A stretch of DNA of 64,000 nucleotides from Paracoccaceae bacterium (GTDB taxonomy: Bacteria; Pseudomonadota; Alphaproteobacteria; Rhodobacterales; Rhodobacteraceae): assembly GCA_024742835.1 (NCBI GenBank), contig JANSXS010000002.1, positions 62,001 to 126,000 on the forward strand. The letters run 5' to 3'. A program made the translations under genes and the position numbers. Below the pieces are notes generated by a model that saw nothing but the letters and a program-made list of their open reading frames with translations, did no database searches and was not told where the DNA came from. This document shows positions 17,961 through 26,137 of this stretch, piece after piece. How positions within the stretch are numbered: position 1 is the first letter of the stretch; the number at the start of each line of letters is the position of its first letter.

Positions 17961-18867
17961 AGCCGCACCCAATCCGCCCTCCACCGGGCGCTTTATCGCG
18001 CTTGCGATCGACGATGCGCCCGAAACGCTGGGGCTGGTGTCGGCCGCCCTGGAAGATAACGGCATGACGGTTCTGGTGGCACGGTCGGGCGAAGAGGGCA
18101 TCGCGCTGGCGCAACGGGTGCAGCCCGACGTTATCCTGATGGACGCAATGATGCCGGGGCTTGACGGGTTCGAGACCTGCCGCCGGCTCAAGGCCGCGCC
18201 CGCCAGCAGCAGTGCGCCGGTCATCTTCATGACCGGCATGTCGGATTCAGAACATATCCTGAAGGGGCTTCAGGCGGGTGGCGTGGATTACATCACCAAA
18301 CCGGTCGTCATCGAAGAGCTTTTGGCGCGCATCACCACCCATGTCCTGAACGCCCGCGCGATCCAGTCCGCGCGCGCCGCGCTGCAATATGCCGGGCAGA
18401 ACGTGGTCGCTTTTGCGCTGGACGGGCGCGTAAGCTGGGGCACACCCAACGCGGTCGAGCGCCTGACCGAGACAAGCCTGCTAGAAAATTCCGCCGCGTC
18501 CCCGGCGCTTCTTGTGTGGCTGGCGCAGCTTGTTTCACAGCCCATGTCGACGGCGCAGCCCTTTTCGGAAGGGCGTCAATGCCTCGTCTATCTGGGCCAG
18601 GTGCAGGGCGAGATCGTGGTGCGCGTCAAAGAGAACGATGCCGGCAGCGAGGACGAAAGGCTGGCCCGGATCTTTGGCCTGACCGCGCGCGAGGCGCAGG
18701 TGCTTTTGTGGCTCTCGCATGGCAAGACCAATCGCGACATCGCCGAAATCCTGACACTGAGCGCGCGGACGGTGAACAAGCATCTTGAACAGATTTTCCA
18801 CAAGATGGGCGTGGACAACCGAACCTCGGCCGCGGTCATGGCGGATCGCGCGCTGCACGGGGCCTGA
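17950..18867 (+). CDS. Response regulator with REC and LuxR-type DNA-binding domains
   Basis: 305 residues. The REC domain has ALAIDDAPETL, phosphoacceptor Asp in VILMDAMMPGLDG and the switch Lys in DYITKPVVIEE. A middle stretch of about 100 residues has no recognised fold. The C-terminus is a LuxR helix-turn-helix: FGLTAREAQVLLWLSHGKTN, IAEILTLSARTVNKHLEQI, then KMGVDNRTSA. Its ATG lies inside the kinase gene (11-nt overlap), so the two are translationally coupled and form a cognate pair. The likely target is the dyad at 14438 controlling the transporter-formamidase operon (inference). Confidence 0.9.
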   Translation: MPHEAAPNPPSTGRFIALAIDDAPETLGLVSAALEDNGMTVLVARSGEEGIALAQRVQPDVILMDAMMPGLDGFETCRRLKAAPASSSAPVIFMTGMSDSEHILKGLQAGGVDYITKPVVIEELLARITTHVLNARAIQSARAALQYAGQNVVAFALDGRVSWGTPNAVERLTETSLLENSAASPALLVWLAQLVSQPMSTAQPFSEGRQCLVYLGQVQGEIVVRVKENDAGSEDERLARIFGLTAREAQVLLWLSHGKTNRDIAEILTLSARTVNKHLEQIFHKMGVDNRTSAAVMADRALHGA

Positions 18868-19010
18868 GAACCCGGCACTCGGGTGTTGACCTGTCGCGTC
18901 CCTGTCACAGATGGGCTATGGACAGGGGCCTCGCGGCGCAGGGGCCAGGCATGGACAGGGAACCGCCAGACAATGCATTTGACGGCTGCATTCAACGTCA
19001 GGGTAGCCAC

Positions 19011-20006
19011 ATGACGGATAACACAGAGATCTGCATCGTGGGTGCGGGTCTTTCCGGTCTTGCGTTGGCGGCTGCCTTGCAGGACGACGGGCGGCAGGTG
19101 ACGGTGCTTGAGGCTCGAAACCGCCCCGGAGGACGGGTGATGACGCAGGACGGCTACGACCTTGGCCCGTCATGGATCTGGCCGCAGAACCGGCGGATGC
19201 TCTTGTTGCTTGATCAACTGGGCCTGCGCCACTTTCCGCAATACGCAACGGGGCGTCTGGTGTTCGAGGATGCCCAAGGTACCATTCGCCGGGATCTGGA
19301 CTTCGCCACGATGGGCGGGGCGCGCCGTGTTGTGGGTGGGCTGTCTTGCGTCACCGATGCGCTGGCCGCGCAAATCGGCGACAGCCTGCGCCTTTCATGT
19401 GCGCTGCGCGGGCTGCAATCCGGGCCGGAGGGCGTGACGCTGACAACGGAGACGGGCCGCGTGCAGGCCGCACGCGTAGTGCTGGCGTTGCCCCCGCGTC
19501 TGGTCGCGGAGCTGGGGGTTTCGGTGCCGGATATGCCGACATGGATGGCAGGTCACGCCAAGCTGGTAGCGACATATGCCGCGCCATTCTGGCGCGCGCA
19601 GGGATTGAATGGGGACGCGATCTCGCATCGCGCGCCGCTGGCGGAAATCCACGACGCCTCACCCGAAGACGGATCGGCCGGTGCTCTATTTGGTTTTGCC
19701 CATCCCGGCGCGGCCCGCGATCCGCAGTTTCGCCCCAAGGCGGTTGCGCAATTGGCGCGGCTTTTCGGGTCCGAGGCGGCCGCGCCGAAGGCTGTTCACG
19801 TGCAGGACTGGAGCGCGGAGACCGCCACCGCCACCCCCGCCGACCAGATCCCGCCATCGGGTCATCCCGCCTACCGCGCAATCCGGCCCACGGGGCGCGT
19901 GATCTTTGCCGGAACGGAAACCGCCGCCGAGGATGGCGGGTTTCTGGAAGGCGCGCTTGCGTCTGCCGAACGCGCCTATGATGACCTGAGGGCCATTGCG
20001 CAATGA
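19011..20006 (+). CDS. FAD-dependent amine oxidase-like protein
   Basis: 331 residues, soluble. It has an N-terminal Rossmann FAD site ICIVGAGLSGLALAAAL followed by VTVLEARNRPGGRV (the GR-rich second FAD motif of the monoamine oxidase family). The C-terminal FAD motif is VIFAGTETAAEDGGFLEGAL. The middle of the protein is shorter than in classical monoamine oxidases, so the substrate is not predictable. ATG 19011 has AGGG 8 nt upstream. It is the last chromosomal gene before the integrated element and is not obviously part of an operon. Confidence 0.8.
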   Translation: MTDNTEICIVGAGLSGLALAAALQDDGRQVTVLEARNRPGGRVMTQDGYDLGPSWIWPQNRRMLLLLDQLGLRHFPQYATGRLVFEDAQGTIRRDLDFATMGGARRVVGGLSCVTDALAAQIGDSLRLSCALRGLQSGPEGVTLTTETGRVQAARVVLALPPRLVAELGVSVPDMPTWMAGHAKLVATYAAPFWRAQGLNGDAISHRAPLAEIHDASPEDGSAGALFGFAHPGAARDPQFRPKAVAQLARLFGSEAAAPKAVHVQDWSAETATATPADQIPPSGHPAYRAIRPTGRVIFAGTETAAEDGGFLEGALASAERAYDDLRAIAQ

Positions 20007-20110
20007 CGCTTGGCAAATAACGGCAGCCCACGTGCGACGACAGAGCGGCAAATCCATCCGCGCTGGCATAACGTGTGCGACGTCACGTCTACACCATATA
20101 CGGGAAAAAA

Positions 20111-20124
20111 TGGCGGAGAGACAG
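20111..20124. repeat. attachment-site copy at the integrase end
   Basis: TGGCGGAGAGACAG at 20111-20124 exactly repeats 28600-28613, which is the 3' end of tRNA-Ser including the CCA. Identity stops at once on both sides. It marks the left boundary of the integrated element, 154 bp upstream of the integrase start. Confidence 0.88.
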
Positions 20125-20247
20125 ACCGCCAAAGTAGTGTCTAGGGGGTTCTATGGGCGACTTTCGTTAACGTTTAGAGTCAAATAGTTATGGCGATAAT
20201 TGTTCTCTGAGGGTCTTGATTTGCCTCTGACCTTCTCCTAGATTTTA

Positions 20248-20267
20248 TTAGTAGAAAATCAGTAGAA
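20248..20267. repeat. Paired AGTAGA-type motifs upstream of the integrase
   Basis: TTAGTAGAA (20248-20256) and TCAGTAGAA (20259-20267) are 11 bp apart, one helical turn. The same nonamer occurs in reverse (TTCTACTAA) at 22314 and 24703, and a related TTAGTAGG lies near the other end at 28551. They could be integrase arm sites or AlpA/excisionase sites; this is inference. Confidence 0.45.
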
Positions 20268-20277
20268 GGGGCGCAGG

Positions 20278-21579
20278 ATGGCACGCGGGATACACCGGCT
20301 TTCAGCCGTCGAAGTGAAGACGAAGACCAAGCCGGGTCACTATGCCGACGGGGGCGGGCTTTACCTGCAAGTGTCGAAGCGGGGCACGAAGTCTTGGGTG
20401 TTCAAATTCACACTTGGCGGTCGCACCCGTGGCATGGGGCTAGGACCAATCCATACCTATTCGCTAGCCGAAGCCCGCGCCAAAGCTGGCGACCTGCGCA
20501 AGACCGTAGCGGAAGGCCGTGACCCTATCGAAGAACGGAAGGAAGTGCAGGCCAGTGCCGCAGCGGAAGCCGCGCCCACCATGCCCTTCAAGCAAGCGGT
20601 TGAACGCACCCTTGAGAAGAAGGAAAACGAATTCCGCAACGACAAGCACCGCAAGCAATGGCGTAGCACCTTGGACACCTACGCGTCGCCGGTCATTGGT
20701 AACATGGACGTTGCCGCGATCACGACACAGGACATTCTACGCGTTCTGACGCAGAACACCGAAGGCGGCACACTGTGGGAAAGCAAGACTGAAACCGCTT
20801 CCCGCCTTCGTGGTCGTATCGAAGCCGTGCTTAGCCAAGCGACCGTCGCGGGCTTCCGCGCAGGCGACAACCCGGCACGTTGGGCGGGCAACCTGAAAGA
20901 ACTTCTGCCGAAGCCTAGCGCCATAGCCGACAAGGGTAATCAACCCGCATTGGCCGTCGCAGAACTGCCCGCATGGTTCGCGGCGCTTCGGAAGCGTGAC
21001 GGTATCAGCGCCCGCGCAATCGAATTCTTGGCGTTGACCGCCGCGCGTTCCGGCGAAATCCGGGGCATGGTGTGGTCGGAGGTTCACGACCTAGACGGCG
21101 ACAAGCCTATGTGGGTCATTCCTGCGCAACGCATGAAGGCCAAGCGCGAACACCGCGTGCCCCTGTCGCCGGAAGCTGTGAAGCTGTTGAAGGCCGTTCC
21201 GCAGGTCGAAGGCTCCGACTACGTGTTCCCCGCCGTTCGGGGCGGTTCCCTTTCCGATATGGCCCTGTCTGGCGTCATGCGGCGGATGCAGGAAGCCGAA
21301 GTAAAGGCGGGGCGGAAAGGGTGGCTGGACCCGCGTTCGGGCCGTCCTGCGGTGCCTCACGGGCTGCGCAGCACCTTCCGCGATTGGGCGGCTGAAAAGG
21401 GCTATGAACGCGACATGGCCGAAATCGCCCTTGCCCACACGGTCGGTAGCGAAGTCGAACGGGCATACCGTCGTAGCGACGTGATTGAACGCCGCCGCGC
21501 CATGATGGCAGCTTGGGCCGCGACGTGCAGGGGCGAACGCACGGACAACGTGGTGCAGCTTCACGCGGGGGCGGTGTGA
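20278..21579 (+). CDS. int: P4-type tyrosine integrase
   Basis: 433 residues. The N-terminal arm-binding domain (DUF4102 type) reads LSAVEVKTKTKPGHYADGGG and LYLQVSKRGTKSWVFKF. A core-binding SAM-like domain spans about 110-200. The catalytic domain shows Arg in ARSGEIRGMVW, His-x-x-Arg in HGLRSTFRDWA, His in LAHTVGSEVE and the nucleophilic Tyr in ERAYRRSD. It should catalyse site-specific recombination between attP and the tRNA-Ser 3' end. AAGGGG/GCAGG precede ATG 20278. It is the first gene inside the element; its stop overlaps the next start (TGATG). Confidence 0.95.
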   Translation: MARGIHRLSAVEVKTKTKPGHYADGGGLYLQVSKRGTKSWVFKFTLGGRTRGMGLGPIHTYSLAEARAKAGDLRKTVAEGRDPIEERKEVQASAAAEAAPTMPFKQAVERTLEKKENEFRNDKHRKQWRSTLDTYASPVIGNMDVAAITTQDILRVLTQNTEGGTLWESKTETASRLRGRIEAVLSQATVAGFRAGDNPARWAGNLKELLPKPSAIADKGNQPALAVAELPAWFAALRKRDGISARAIEFLALTAARSGEIRGMVWSEVHDLDGDKPMWVIPAQRMKAKREHRVPLSPEAVKLLKAVPQVEGSDYVFPAVRGGSLSDMALSGVMRRMQEAEVKAGRKGWLDPRSGRPAVPHGLRSTFRDWAAEKGYERDMAEIALAHTVGSEVERAYRRSDVIERRRAMMAAWAATCRGERTDNVVQLHAGAV

Positions 21580-21866
21580 TGGCCCGTTGGACGAAAGGCA
21601 ACTTCACTGTTGACGACGGTGTGCCGGTGCCGCCGAAGAACGACGGTAGGCCGCGTGATCCGCGCATTACCGACATATGCGAACGCGCCACAGCCGGGCT
21701 AGCCTGTGGGCAATTCAAGACTTCCCGCGACGCAGCCCGACACTTTGTCAGCGAATACAAGGGCAAGGCTTTGGACATGGGCGACCGCGTTACAGTCAAT
21801 CAATCGGTCAAGGATTTGCAGGCCATGATTGACCGGCACATTGACGAAACTTCCCAACCTAGCTAG
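21579..21866 (+). CDS. Small hypothetical protein of the integrated element
   Basis: 95 residues, soluble, unrecognised. It begins MARWTKGNFTVDDGVPVPP and has a central segment RPRDPRITDICERATAG followed by a predicted helical half ending IDRHIDETSQPS. Its ATG shares a base with the integrase stop, so it is translationally coupled to int. A role in integration control or as a small DNA-binding accessory protein is possible from position only. Confidence 0.7.
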   Translation: MARWTKGNFTVDDGVPVPPKNDGRPRDPRITDICERATAGLACGQFKTSRDAARHFVSEYKGKALDMGDRVTVNQSVKDLQAMIDRHIDETSQPS

Positions 21867-21959
21867 CCGCCGCGCTCTACTATCGCGCTAGTTATTCCTC
21901 ACGATTTTCTCCTTAGCCTCTGTCTCTGTGTGTCTCAGTGATTGATTGGAGACACCGAC

Positions 21960-22247
21960 ATGCACACCGATACCGACCCGACCGCGACGCCCACGGCGAC
22001 CGGCCCCCGCGCCAAGATGCTTCCCACACGCGCCACCATGGAAGCGACCGGCTTTTCCCGGCCCTATCTCTACGCATTGATGAAGGACGGCTTGTTCCCG
22101 CGCCCTGTGAAGTGGGGCGACAAGTTTTCCGTTTGGCCAGAAGACGAAGTTTACGCCGTTATCAACGCCCGCGTCGCAGGCCGCACTAGCGATGAAATCC
22201 GCGAACTTGTCACCGAACTTGTCGAAGCCCGGAAGACCCGGATTTGA
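21960..22247 (+). CDS. AlpA-family helix-turn-helix regulator
   Basis: 95 residues. A Thr/Pro-rich start of about 25 residues precedes an AlpA/MerR-like winged helix: RATMEATGFSRPYLYALMKD then GLFPRPVKWGDKFSVWPEDE, the hallmark of P4/CP4-57 AlpA regulators. Such proteins activate or repress integrase and replication genes and some act as excisionases. GGAG lies 8 nt before ATG 21960; an in-frame TTG six codons earlier is possible. It lies between integrase and replication genes, the usual place in P4-like elements. Confidence 0.88.
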   Translation: MHTDTDPTATPTATGPRAKMLPTRATMEATGFSRPYLYALMKDGLFPRPVKWGDKFSVWPEDEVYAVINARVAGRTSDEIRELVTELVEARKTRI

Positions 22248-22312
22248 GCGTTAGGCGGACATATAATCCGCCAAGAGCCACTGAAATAACGAAGCATTTT
22301 CCCGCCAAGGGA

Positions 22313-22336
22313 ATTCTACTAACTCTTGACTCACAG
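22313..22336 (+). repeat. 24-bp intergenic motif, copy 1
   Basis: The sequence at 22313-22336 recurs at 24702-24725 with two C/T differences. It holds TTCTACTAA followed by TTGACTCA. It ends 11 bp before the DUF3987-like start codon, too close for its TTGACT to be that gene's -35 box unless the mRNA is elsewhere initiated; an operator or RNA site is more likely. Confidence 0.6.
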
Positions 22337-22347
22337 GCACACCCCGC

Positions 22348-23793
22348 ATGACCGCGCAAACGTATCCCCGACCCCCCGGCCTGCTAGGCGATATGGCCGA
22401 TTACATCTACGCGCAAGCGCCGTATCCCATCCTTGAAGTTGCCTTGGGTGCCAGCGCCGCGCTTATGGCCGGTGTTTGCGGTGCTGCGTTTCAAACACCC
22501 GACCCGATGGCCGGGCTAAATCTCTACGTCATGGTCGTAGCGCCGACCGGCGAAGGCAAGGAAGCCGGGCACGACGGGATTGACGCGCTAATACGGGCGG
22601 TCGTTGAGGGCGTGAACGATACGCAAGTGCCCGACATGCCGTCGGCAAAAGACTTCATCGGCCCTCCGCACTTCGCGTCGGAAACCGCCTTGGTGCGGCA
22701 CTTGGTGAAGTCGCGGTCCTTCGTGTCCTTGTTCGGCGAAGCCGGGAAATGGCTGCAACGCGTATCGAACCCGCGCGGGTCACAGCACGACAAGGACGTA
22801 GGCACGGCTCTCTTGAAGCTATACGGCAAGTCGCGCAACGGAAGCGTGTTCCGGGGAAGCGCCTTCGCCGACACCGGCAAGAACATTCCCGACGTAGTGT
22901 CACCGGCCCTTAGCCTGTATGCCGAAGGCACGCCGGAAACCGTGTTCGTCAACATGACCGAAGACATGATTAGCGACGGGCTTTTCCCGCGCTTCCTTGT
23001 GCTGGAAAGCGTCGGGCGTTGGTCGGACCTGAACCGGAACGCATTGTGCAGCCCGCCACCCGAATTGACCGCCAAACTTTCGGCCCTGTGCTTCCGGTCG
23101 CTGCAACTCATGCAACAAGGCACCTACGCGCAGGTGCGGATTGACCCCGAAGCCGACGAATTACTTGAAGCCTTCCGCGTCGCAATCCGGGGCACGCTCA
23201 AGATCGCAGGCGACGAAGTATCCCGCCACTTTTGGAGCCGGTCGCACTTGCGGGCCGTCAAGCTGGCGTCCCTTGCCGCCGTCGGCGTTGATATGGAAGT
23301 GCCCACAATCACCCGCGAAATCGCCGTGTGGGCAATCAATGTCGAAAAGACCGCGACCAACGGCGTATCGGCGCGGTTCGACAGGGGCGACGCAGGCGGT
23401 TCCGAAAACAACGAAGCAAAACAAGAGCGCGAACTTAAGAAGGCGATTATCCGGTATCTGGCGACCGAATACGACGCCCTAAAGAACACGGCCCGCACGA
23501 CACGCGCCATGCACGCCGACCACGTAATACCCGACGCGTTCTTGCAACAAAGCGTCGCCAACAATGTCGCATTCACGAAAGACCGGCTTGGGAAAACCGC
23601 CGCACTGAAACGCGCAATCGGCAACATGCTAAGTGCCGATTACCTAATCCAAGTAGACCCCGGAACCATGGTCAAGAAATACAAGAAATCGACGCGGTTC
23701 AAAGCCTACGGCATAGGCAACGCTTCGTATTTCAACGACGCGCCCGAAGACGACGGCAGCGACGCCGACAACGGCAACTTCTTCACCGGATAG
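22348..23793 (+). CDS. DUF3987-like replication/primase-helicase protein
   Basis: 481 residues. The N-terminal half matches the DUF3987 pattern: PYPILEVALGASAALMAGVCG, then a P-loop-like VVAPTGEGKEAGHDGI near residue 65, and FVSLFGEAGKWL (acidic strand). The P-loop departs from consensus by having Glu after Lys. A later EDMISDGLFPRFLVLE segment is also family-typical. The last 130 residues look like a winged-helix region, with an acidic tail. DUF3987 proteins in phages and plasmids are associated with replication initiation. The repeat-rich region that follows supports this. No strong ribosome binding site precedes ATG 22348. Confidence 0.75.
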   Translation: MTAQTYPRPPGLLGDMADYIYAQAPYPILEVALGASAALMAGVCGAAFQTPDPMAGLNLYVMVVAPTGEGKEAGHDGIDALIRAVVEGVNDTQVPDMPSAKDFIGPPHFASETALVRHLVKSRSFVSLFGEAGKWLQRVSNPRGSQHDKDVGTALLKLYGKSRNGSVFRGSAFADTGKNIPDVVSPALSLYAEGTPETVFVNMTEDMISDGLFPRFLVLESVGRWSDLNRNALCSPPPELTAKLSALCFRSLQLMQQGTYAQVRIDPEADELLEAFRVAIRGTLKIAGDEVSRHFWSRSHLRAVKLASLAAVGVDMEVPTITREIAVWAINVEKTATNGVSARFDRGDAGGSENNEAKQERELKKAIIRYLATEYDALKNTARTTRAMHADHVIPDAFLQQSVANNVAFTKDRLGKTAALKRAIGNMLSADYLIQVDPGTMVKKYKKSTRFKAYGIGNASYFNDAPEDDGSDADNGNFFTG

Positions 23794-23809
23794 CGACCGA
23801 AGCACCCGG

Positions 23810-24019
23810 TGTAGAGCATGTAGAAAAGCCGTTGAGCGGTTAACCCACTGAAAACAAACGATGTAGAGTGTAGAGCGCGTAGAGCGGGGATAGGAGAGAA
23901 GACAGGGGGAAAAGGGGAATGGGTATTCTTACTCTACAAACTCTACACTCTACATACTCTCTTTCCCTATTATTTTCAGTAACTTGCCTGTTGAGCGGAT
24001 AGCCTCAACAACGCTCAAC
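23810..24019. repeat. Iteron-like direct and inverted repeat region, candidate replication origin
   Basis: TGTAGAG occurs at 23810, 23862 and 23869, with variants TGTAGAA at 23819 and CGTAGAG at 23878. Its reverse CTCTACA occurs at 23932, 23941 and 23948. The 14-mer at 23862-23875 is perfectly complementary to 23941-23954. GTTGAGCGG occurs at 23831 and 23990, and its inverse CGCTCAAC at 24012. An AG-rich then pyrimidine-rich stretch lies between. Position directly after the replication-like gene suggests an origin; an operator cluster for the gene at 24053 is the alternative. Confidence 0.65.
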
Positions 24020-24052
24020 GGAAAACGACCGACGCAGAAAGGAACGAAGCCC

Positions 24053-24652
24053 ATGTATGTTCACGACGCAATCACCCATAGCAGGCTTTCGGACCTATTC
24101 GACATGGCCGAAGAACGGATACTTTCGCGCGGCTGCTATTCCCCCGACGCGGTGGAGCAAGTGCTTTTTGACCGATACATGGATTTCGTGTCGGCGTATC
24201 TGTCGGGCTGCAATCAGTATCTTGTGACCGAAGAACGCTGCGCGGGCGAAAGCTTCATTTGCGAACTGTGCCAATGGGTAGGGGCGAAGACGCTTCTTCG
24301 GCATAGCTACAAGATGGCCGAACAACTCATGTCGCAGCCGTGGTTCTACTTCCCCAACTTCGAACACATGGCGACCGCGAAATACCTGGACTTGTTGAAC
24401 ACGATAGACGACGTGGAGCGGTTGCGGTTTTCCGGCTTGGTTTTGTTCGCCGTGGCGCATATTCCCGGTGCCCGTAGCGATATGCGCCGTGCCCTACGAC
24501 GCAGGGGCATTGATGGGGGCGAACGCTATGTGCCGACGCTTGTAGCTGACGAAACCATGTCGCAACGCATTCGGGCCGTGAAGGGCTTGCCGCCTGTGGG
24601 CAAGGGTCGCAAACGTGTTCGCAAAATGAAATTGAAGCCATTGGCGGAGTGA
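24053..24652 (+). CDS. Hypothetical protein of the integrated element
   Basis: 199 residues, unrecognised. It begins MYVHDAITHSRLSDLFDMAE, has Cys at RGCYSPD, SGCNQYL, ERCAGE and ICELCQW (a possible but irregular metal site), and ends in a basic tail GKGRKRVRKMKLKPLAE. AAAGGA precedes ATG 24053. It directly follows the iteron-like region, so it might be a replication or copy-control protein (inference from position). Confidence 0.65.
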   Translation: MYVHDAITHSRLSDLFDMAEERILSRGCYSPDAVEQVLFDRYMDFVSAYLSGCNQYLVTEERCAGESFICELCQWVGAKTLLRHSYKMAEQLMSQPWFYFPNFEHMATAKYLDLLNTIDDVERLRFSGLVLFAVAHIPGARSDMRRALRRRGIDGGERYVPTLVADETMSQRIRAVKGLPPVGKGRKRVRKMKLKPLAE

Positions 24653-24701
24653 TTATCCGCCGTGGCGCATTGTAACGACTCAGTATTTATCGGTCGCGTT
24701 C

Positions 24702-24725
24702 ATTCTACTAACTTTTGACTCATAG
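24702..24725 (+). repeat. 24-bp intergenic motif, copy 2
   Basis: Second copy of the 24-bp motif at 22313, with two transitions. It lies in the 246-bp gap before the four-gene block, 174 bp upstream of its first ATG, where its TTGACT could serve as a -35 element. The same gap holds an 11-bp direct repeat CCCCCTGAAAT at 24764 and 24808. Confidence 0.6.
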
Positions 24726-24898
24726 AATTGCCCCGAAGGCCGGTTTTCGTGGTCCCGTCTGGACCCCCTGAAATTTTCTTTTGTCTCTGTTTGTCTGCAT
24801 CTGTCGGCCCCCTGAAATCGCCGTTGACCGTTCGAAATCGACCCGGCTTAGCTGGCGATAAGACGCCCATAACGGGCCGGAATTGACGGGTTCAGGCA

Positions 24899-25159
24899 AT
24901 GGAAAACGCAGCACCTACAGCGGCATGGGGCAACACCCCCCACCCCCAAGAGGGGAAAGCCCGTCGTGTGCGCGTGAAGCTGGATAGCGTGACCGACGCC
25001 CGCAAGGAAATGGCGAAGCTATACCGCGAAGCCCGCGCCGGGAAAATCGACGTGCAGGACGCAAGCCGCTTGGCAAACATCCTCATGCTTATCGGTCGCA
25101 TGATTGAAGGAAGCGACTTTGAGCGCCGCCTAGAAGCCCTTGAAGCGGGGGAACGGTAA
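24899..25159 (+). CDS. Hypothetical protein, first of a coupled four-gene block
   Basis: 86 residues. After a short flexible start (TAAWGNTPHPQEGK) comes a helical region, RVRVKLDSVTDARKEMAKLY followed by ASRLANILMLIGRMIEGSDF. The layout resembles small helical proteins found in prophage regions near packaging genes, but I cannot assign a family. Its stop overlaps the next start (TAATG). Confidence 0.65.
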   Translation: MENAAPTAAWGNTPHPQEGKARRVRVKLDSVTDARKEMAKLYREARAGKIDVQDASRLANILMLIGRMIEGSDFERRLEALEAGER

Positions 25160-25419
25160 TGGCCCGCCCCGCAATCGCCGCACGCCTGAAACGGCTGGAA
25201 ACCCGCAACCGACCGCCCGTCCGCGTTCACGGGTCCGTCGCGCGGTTCACGCCCGAAGGCCAGCTTATCGGCACCATGCCGAATGGGCCGTGCATGATCA
25301 TGACCGACCACGGGTCCGACGACGAATGGCAGGCCGCGCTATTGGCGCAGCAAGCCCGACTTATCAACGAAGCAAGCGAAACAATCGCAGAAGAAGAAGG
25401 AAATAGGCACAATGCGTAG
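25159..25419 (+). CDS. Hypothetical protein, second of the block
   Basis: 86 residues, start MARPAIAARLKRLETRNRPP, then a short beta-like region around GQLIGTMPNGPCMIMTDHGS and a C-terminal acidic helix. Unrecognised. ATG 25159 shares a base with the preceding stop, and its own end overlaps the next gene by 8 nt, so it is expressed with its neighbours. Confidence 0.65.
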   Translation: MARPAIAARLKRLETRNRPPVRVHGSVARFTPEGQLIGTMPNGPCMIMTDHGSDDEWQAALLAQQARLINEASETIAEEEGNRHNA

Positions 25420-26137
25420 CGTCATGGGAAGCCCCGCAATCGGGCACGCGGAAGGGAATAGCGTTCATCTTGTTCCATCGCGGGCAAACACGATCCAGAA
25501 CTTGCGCACAAACACTTGGCTGCGCATCAAGCTTGGCGACCCGGAGAAGCTTCCGAGCGTGAAGAACGACCTTGAAGCCCTGTTTTCCAAGGTCACGGCG
25601 ACGACCGAAAAGGCGCAGAAGCTTGCGGGCGACCGGACGCGCAACAAGGCACAACAGCACATGGCCGCGCACGAACTTGCCGTGCAGCTTTCCAGCGACC
25701 TGCGGCGGCACGCCCAAATCTTCGGGAAGAAGGCCAACGAACTCAAAGACGACGGGCAGGCCGTCGCCGACGAAATCCTTGGGCCGCGCGACAACTACGG
25801 CTACCTGCAATCCGAAATCCGGGGCTGGATCAGGGACCAAATCAAGACCCCGGAAGGGATGCAGAAGGTATCCAACGCCTACAAGGTGGATTTGCAAGTC
25901 GCATCCACAATCTATTCGTCGCCGTCGTTTCTCATGGATATGACCGACCAATTGCATTCGACCATGCGCCTTAAGGCCGTCGAACTTTTTGCGCCGTCGG
26001 GCTTCAAGCTGTTGAATGAAGGCGTCGAACTTGCCGACAAGGTGCAGAACTACGAACGCGTCGTAGGCGACGTTCATTCGTCGTTTTACTCGCACGAAGT
26101 CGTTGAAGCGGCACAGGCAAGCCGCGTCGAAGTCTAA
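25412..26137 (+). CDS. Hypothetical helical protein, third of the block
   Basis: 241 residues, largely alpha-helical with Lys/Ala/Gln-rich stretches (FSKVTATTEKAQKLAGDRTR, AAHELAVQLSSDLRRHAQIF). No signal peptide or membrane segment. No family recognised. Coil-rich composition suggests an oligomeric or scaffold-type role, not provable here. It overlaps genes on both sides. Confidence 0.65.
   Translation: MRSVMGSPAIGHAEGNSVHLVPSRANTIQNLRTNTWLRIKLGDPEKLPSVKNDLEALFSKVTATTEKAQKLAGDRTRNKAQQHMAAHELAVQLSSDLRRHAQIFGKKANELKDDGQAVADEILGPRDNYGYLQSEIRGWIRDQIKTPEGMQKVSNAYKVDLQVASTIYSSPSFLMDMTDQLHSTMRLKAVELFAPSGFKLLNEGVELADKVQNYERVVGDVHSSFYSHEVVEAAQASRVEV

Noticed and set aside
21091-21564. Minus-strand frames inside the integrase gene
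   Set aside because: The plus frame carries the full R-H-R-H-Y catalytic set; the reverse frames are shadows.
22326-22331. TTGACT taken as a -35 box for the DUF3987-like gene
   Set aside because: Only 17 bp lie between it and the start codon, leaving no room for a -10 box and transcript start before the ATG.
23810-23954. Repeated short units suggested a CRISPR array
   Set aside because: Units are 7 bp, irregularly spaced, and in both orientations; no 24-37 bp repeats with uniform spacers and no cas genes.
24720-24914. Open frame on the minus strand in the gap before the four-gene block
   Set aside because: Overlaps the repeat motifs and the next gene, has no ribosome binding site and no recognisable sequence; more likely non-coding control region.
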